From Bacteroidales bacterium (lineage in GTDB: Bacteria; Bacteroidota; Bacteroidia; Bacteroidales; UBA932): a DNA stretch of 23,173 nt. The position numbers and the translations under genes were made by a program. The number at the start of each line of letters is the position of its first letter. Position 1 is the stretch's first letter. This document shows positions 20,775 to 23,173 of this stretch, one piece after another. The notes beneath the pieces were generated by a model. That model was not told where the DNA came from, did no database searches, and saw only the letters and a list, made by a program, of their open reading frames with translations. The stretch covers positions 1 through 23,173 of the forward strand of contig JAFUUB010000034.1 of the NCBI GenBank assembly GCA_017483985.1. Reading direction: 5' to 3'.

Positions 20775-23173
20775 ATGAAAAAAACGCTATTTACATGTTT
20801 GCTGATGCTCCTCGCAGGAGCAGCGTCGCTGATGGCGCAGACCCGTGTGACCGGTACGATTACCGACAACACGGGCTATGGTGTCATCGGCGCCAGCGTC
20901 ATTGAGAAAGGCACGACCAACGGTGCGATTGCCGATCTCGATGGTAAGTATGAGATCACGGTGCGGCCGGGGGCCACGCTGGTGTTCTCCTCGATCGGCT
21001 ACAAGGAGCAAGAGATTGTGGTCGGTAACCAGACCGTGATCAACGTCCTTCTCCTTGAGGACACCGAACTGCTCGACGAGGTTGTCGTCGTCGGTTACGG
21101 TACCATGAAGAAGAGCGACCTGGCCGGCGCTTCCGTCTCCATGAAGGAAGACGCCATCAAGGGCTCCATCATCACCAACATCGACCAGTCCCTCCAGGGC
21201 CGTGCGGCCGGTGTCCAGGCGGTCCAGACCTCGGGTGCTCCGGGTTCTTCCTCCTCGATCCGCGTCCGTGGCCAGGCGACCATCAACGCTAACGCCGAAC
21301 CGCTGTACGTCGTTGACGGCGTCATCATGCAGGGCGGCGGCCAGAGCGGTGCCGACTTCGGTCTGGGCGATGCCCTCGGCAACGGTGCCGTTTCCACGGT
21401 TTCCCCGCTGTCCACCATCAACCCGTCCGATATCGTCAGCATGGAAATCCTCAAGGATGCTTCCGCGACGGCGATCTACGGTGCCCAGGGTGCGAACGGC
21501 GTTATCCTCATTACCACCAAGCGTGGCCGGAGCGGCGACGCGAAATTCACCTATGACGGCATGTTCGCCGTGCAGCGCCAGACCCGCCGCATCGAACTGC
21601 TGAACCTGCGTGAGTTCGCCGAGTACTACAATGACCTCAAGTCCGTCGGCATGGTGGGCGAGAACGAAAAGTACAGCGATCCCTCCATCCTCGGCAAGGG
21701 TACCAACTGGCAGGATGCCATCTTCCGGACGGCCCTCCAGCACCAGCACCAGATCAGCGCCCAGGGCGGCGGTGACAAGATCCAGTACTATGTTTCCGGT
21801 TCCTGGATGGACCAGCAGGGTACCATCATCGGTTCCGAGTTCCAGCGTTTCTCGGTCCGCGCCAACCTCGACGCCAACCTCAAGGACTGGTGGAAGATCG
21901 GCCTGAGCGCCACCTATTCCTCCACGGATGAGAACATGAAGCTCGCCGACTCGGACGAAGGTATCATCAACTACACCCTGACCTCCCTGCCGAGCGCCCC
22001 GATCTACGACCAGGACGGCAACTACTACCACATCCAGATGGACAAGTACTCCATCGTCAACCCGGTCGCCATGGCCATGCTCGAGAAGATCCTCCTCAAG
22101 CGCCAGAAGCTCCAGGGCAACATCTTCTCCGACATCACCTTCCTCAAAGACTTCGTCTGGCACGCCGAACTCGGCTACGACATCAGTTCCTCCGATGCGG
22201 AAACCTTCAACCCGTCCGTCAGCCTCGGTTCATACCAGCGTGCGGCCAACGAAATCCGCAACCAGAAGAACAGCTCCCTGTTCTGGCAGCTGAAGAACTA
22301 TGTGACCTGGAACAAGACCATCGGCAAGCACAGCATGACCGCCATGGTCGGCCAGGAGGCCTGGGAAAGCAAGTACGATTACATGTCGGTCTACAATACG
22401 GCCCTTCCGTCCAACGACGTCGAGAACCCGTACCTCGGTACCGGCACCCCGACCATCGGCTACGGTTTCGGCAGCAGCGCGATGGCTTCCTTCTTCACCC
22501 GCGAGACCTACAACTACGACAACCGTTACGTCGGCACCTACACCTTCCGGTATGACGGATCTTCCAACTTCGGACCGAAGAACCGCTGGGCGCCGTTCCA
22601 TTCCTTCGCCTTCGCCTGGCGCTTCACCAACGAGAAGTTCTTCCCGGACGCCGCCCGCGACATCCTCTCCGACGGCAAGCTGCGCATCGGCTGGGGCCAG
22701 ACCGGCAACTCCAACATCGGCGGCTACCGCTGGGGCGCCCCGATGACCAAGATGCCGACCGGCCTGGGCGACGGCTACCGCCAGAAGCAGATGGCCAACA
22801 GCTACGTGCAGTGGGAGCGTCGGCAGCAGTGGAACGTGGGTCTCGACCTCACTTTCCTTGCCGGCAAGGTGAATTTCGTCGCCGACTGGTACGACAAGCG
22901 TTCCAACGACATGCTCATGGAACTGCAGATGCCCACCTACATGGGCACCCAGGGCAACGGCTCCTCCGCCCTCGCCCCGCCGATGGGCAACTACGGCTCC
23001 ATCCAGAATACCGGCTGGGAGTTCACCCTGACGGTGCACCCGGTGACGACCCGGGATTTCGAATGGACCACCGAAGGCCAGCTCTCCTTCAACAAGAACA
23101 AGCTCCTCGCCCTTGCCGGGACCGCCTCGGCGCCGATCGTCGGCTACGGCCAGTGGAGCGACGTGGTGTCCAT
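20775..23173 (+). CDS. SusC/RagA-family TonB-dependent receptor, 3' end missing
   Basis: An outer-membrane glycan importer, open to the window edge with about 799 residues read and no stop. A signal peptide (MKKTLFTCLLMLLAGA..., ending near LMAQ) is followed by a carboxypeptidase-regulatory-like domain (TRVTGTITDNTGYGVIGASV, about 23-105), the DEVVVVGYGT motif, and a plug domain with LQGRAAGVQ, IRVRGQATI, PLYVVDGV and DASATAIYGAQGANGVILITTK. The first barrel strands follow. SusC proteins work with a SusD lipoprotein, expected next outside the window. The preceding mannanase suggests a mannan oligosaccharide ligand. Confidence 0.95.
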   Translation, partial: MKKTLFTCLLMLLAGAASLMAQTRVTGTITDNTGYGVIGASVIEKGTTNGAIADLDGKYEITVRPGATLVFSSIGYKEQEIVVGNQTVINVLLLEDTELLDEVVVVGYGTMKKSDLAGASVSMKEDAIKGSIITNIDQSLQGRAAGVQAVQTSGAPGSSSSIRVRGQATINANAEPLYVVDGVIMQGGGQSGADFGLGDALGNGAVSTVSPLSTINPSDIVSMEILKDASATAIYGAQGANGVILITTKRGRSGDAKFTYDGMFAVQRQTRRIELLNLREFAEYYNDLKSVGMVGENEKYSDPSILGKGTNWQDAIFRTALQHQHQISAQGGGDKIQYYVSGSWMDQQGTIIGSEFQRFSVRANLDANLKDWWKIGLSATYSSTDENMKLADSDEGIINYTLTSLPSAPIYDQDGNYYHIQMDKYSIVNPVAMAMLEKILLKRQKLQGNIFSDITFLKDFVWHAELGYDISSSDAETFNPSVSLGSYQRAANEIRNQKNSSLFWQLKNYVTWNKTIGKHSMTAMVGQEAWESKYDYMSVYNTALPSNDVENPYLGTGTPTIGYGFGSSAMASFFTRETYNYDNRYVGTYTFRYDGSSNFGPKNRWAPFHSFAFAWRFTNEKFFPDAARDILSDGKLRIGWGQTGNSNIGGYRWGAPMTKMPTGLGDGYRQKQMANSYVQWERRQQWNVGLDLTFLAGKVNFVADWYDKRSNDMLMELQMPTYMGTQGNGSSALAPPMGNYGSIQNTGWEFTLTVHPVTTRDFEWTTEGQLSFNKNKLLALAGTASAPIVGYGQWSDVVS

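Noticed and set aside
20787..22163. A 458-codon minus-strand open frame
   Set aside because: Antisense to susC, which reads continuously with a signal peptide, plug and barrel motifs to the window end.

Overview
The window comes from a GC-rich member of the Bacteroidota, most likely order Bacteroidales. Three kinds of evidence support this. Several genes carry the Bacteroidetes-type promoter (TTTG near -33, TAnnTTTG near -7). A SusC/RagA TonB-dependent receptor starts near the right end. A 29-residue Lys/Arg-rich AURKAIP1/COX24-type protein sits between HU and RNase G. Most of the window is ordinary chromosomal core; two parts are accessory.

Layout. 24-860 (-) folP. 926-1714 (+) M48 lipoprotein protease. 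1763-4327 (+) a LysE-type exporter, a three-PASTA membrane protein and an RluD-like pseudouridine synthase in one tight operon, closed by a bidirectional terminator. 4339-6416 (-) HU, the COX24-like micro-protein and RNase G. 6658-11667 (+) lon, ung, coaD and a secreted double-thioredoxin protein, with junctions of 0 nt, a 4-nt overlap and an 8-nt overlap. 11656-12225 (-) DJ-1/PfpI. 12281-12351 (+) tRNA-Gln(UUG), followed by a small duplicated hairpin cluster. 12504-13175 (-) YugP-like Zn peptidase. 13289-14398 (+) alanine racemase. 16422-17162 (-) tadA and a TSCPD protein. 17265 to the end (+): an AraC regulator, a mannanase/acetyl-esterase fusion and a SusC receptor cut by the window edge, which read as the start of a polysaccharide-utilisation locus for acetylated mannan.

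The most unusual part is the AT-richer island at about 14400-16421, between the convergent alr and TSCPD genes. It holds a REP-associated tyrosine transposase (RAYT)-like gene of the Y1/HUH type. Around the gene lie three copies of a 126-bp element with one exact architecture: AAAGAAC, 38 nt, GTTCTTTATCC, 14 nt, GGATAAAGAAC, 38 nt, GTTCTTT. The motifs and all spacings are kept while the spacers have diverged. Degenerate tandem arrays of 47, 31 and 26 bp grow from the edges of these elements. This looks like a RAYT with its own non-autonomous palindromic element family, and is the best candidate here for an undescribed system.

Starts were adjusted for several genes: coaD to ATG 9738, RNase G to 5913, the Zn peptidase to 13175, tadA to 17162 and the mannanase fusion to 18236. 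SusC is a real gene with no stop codon in the window. All functional calls rest on motifs read by eye; no database search was run.
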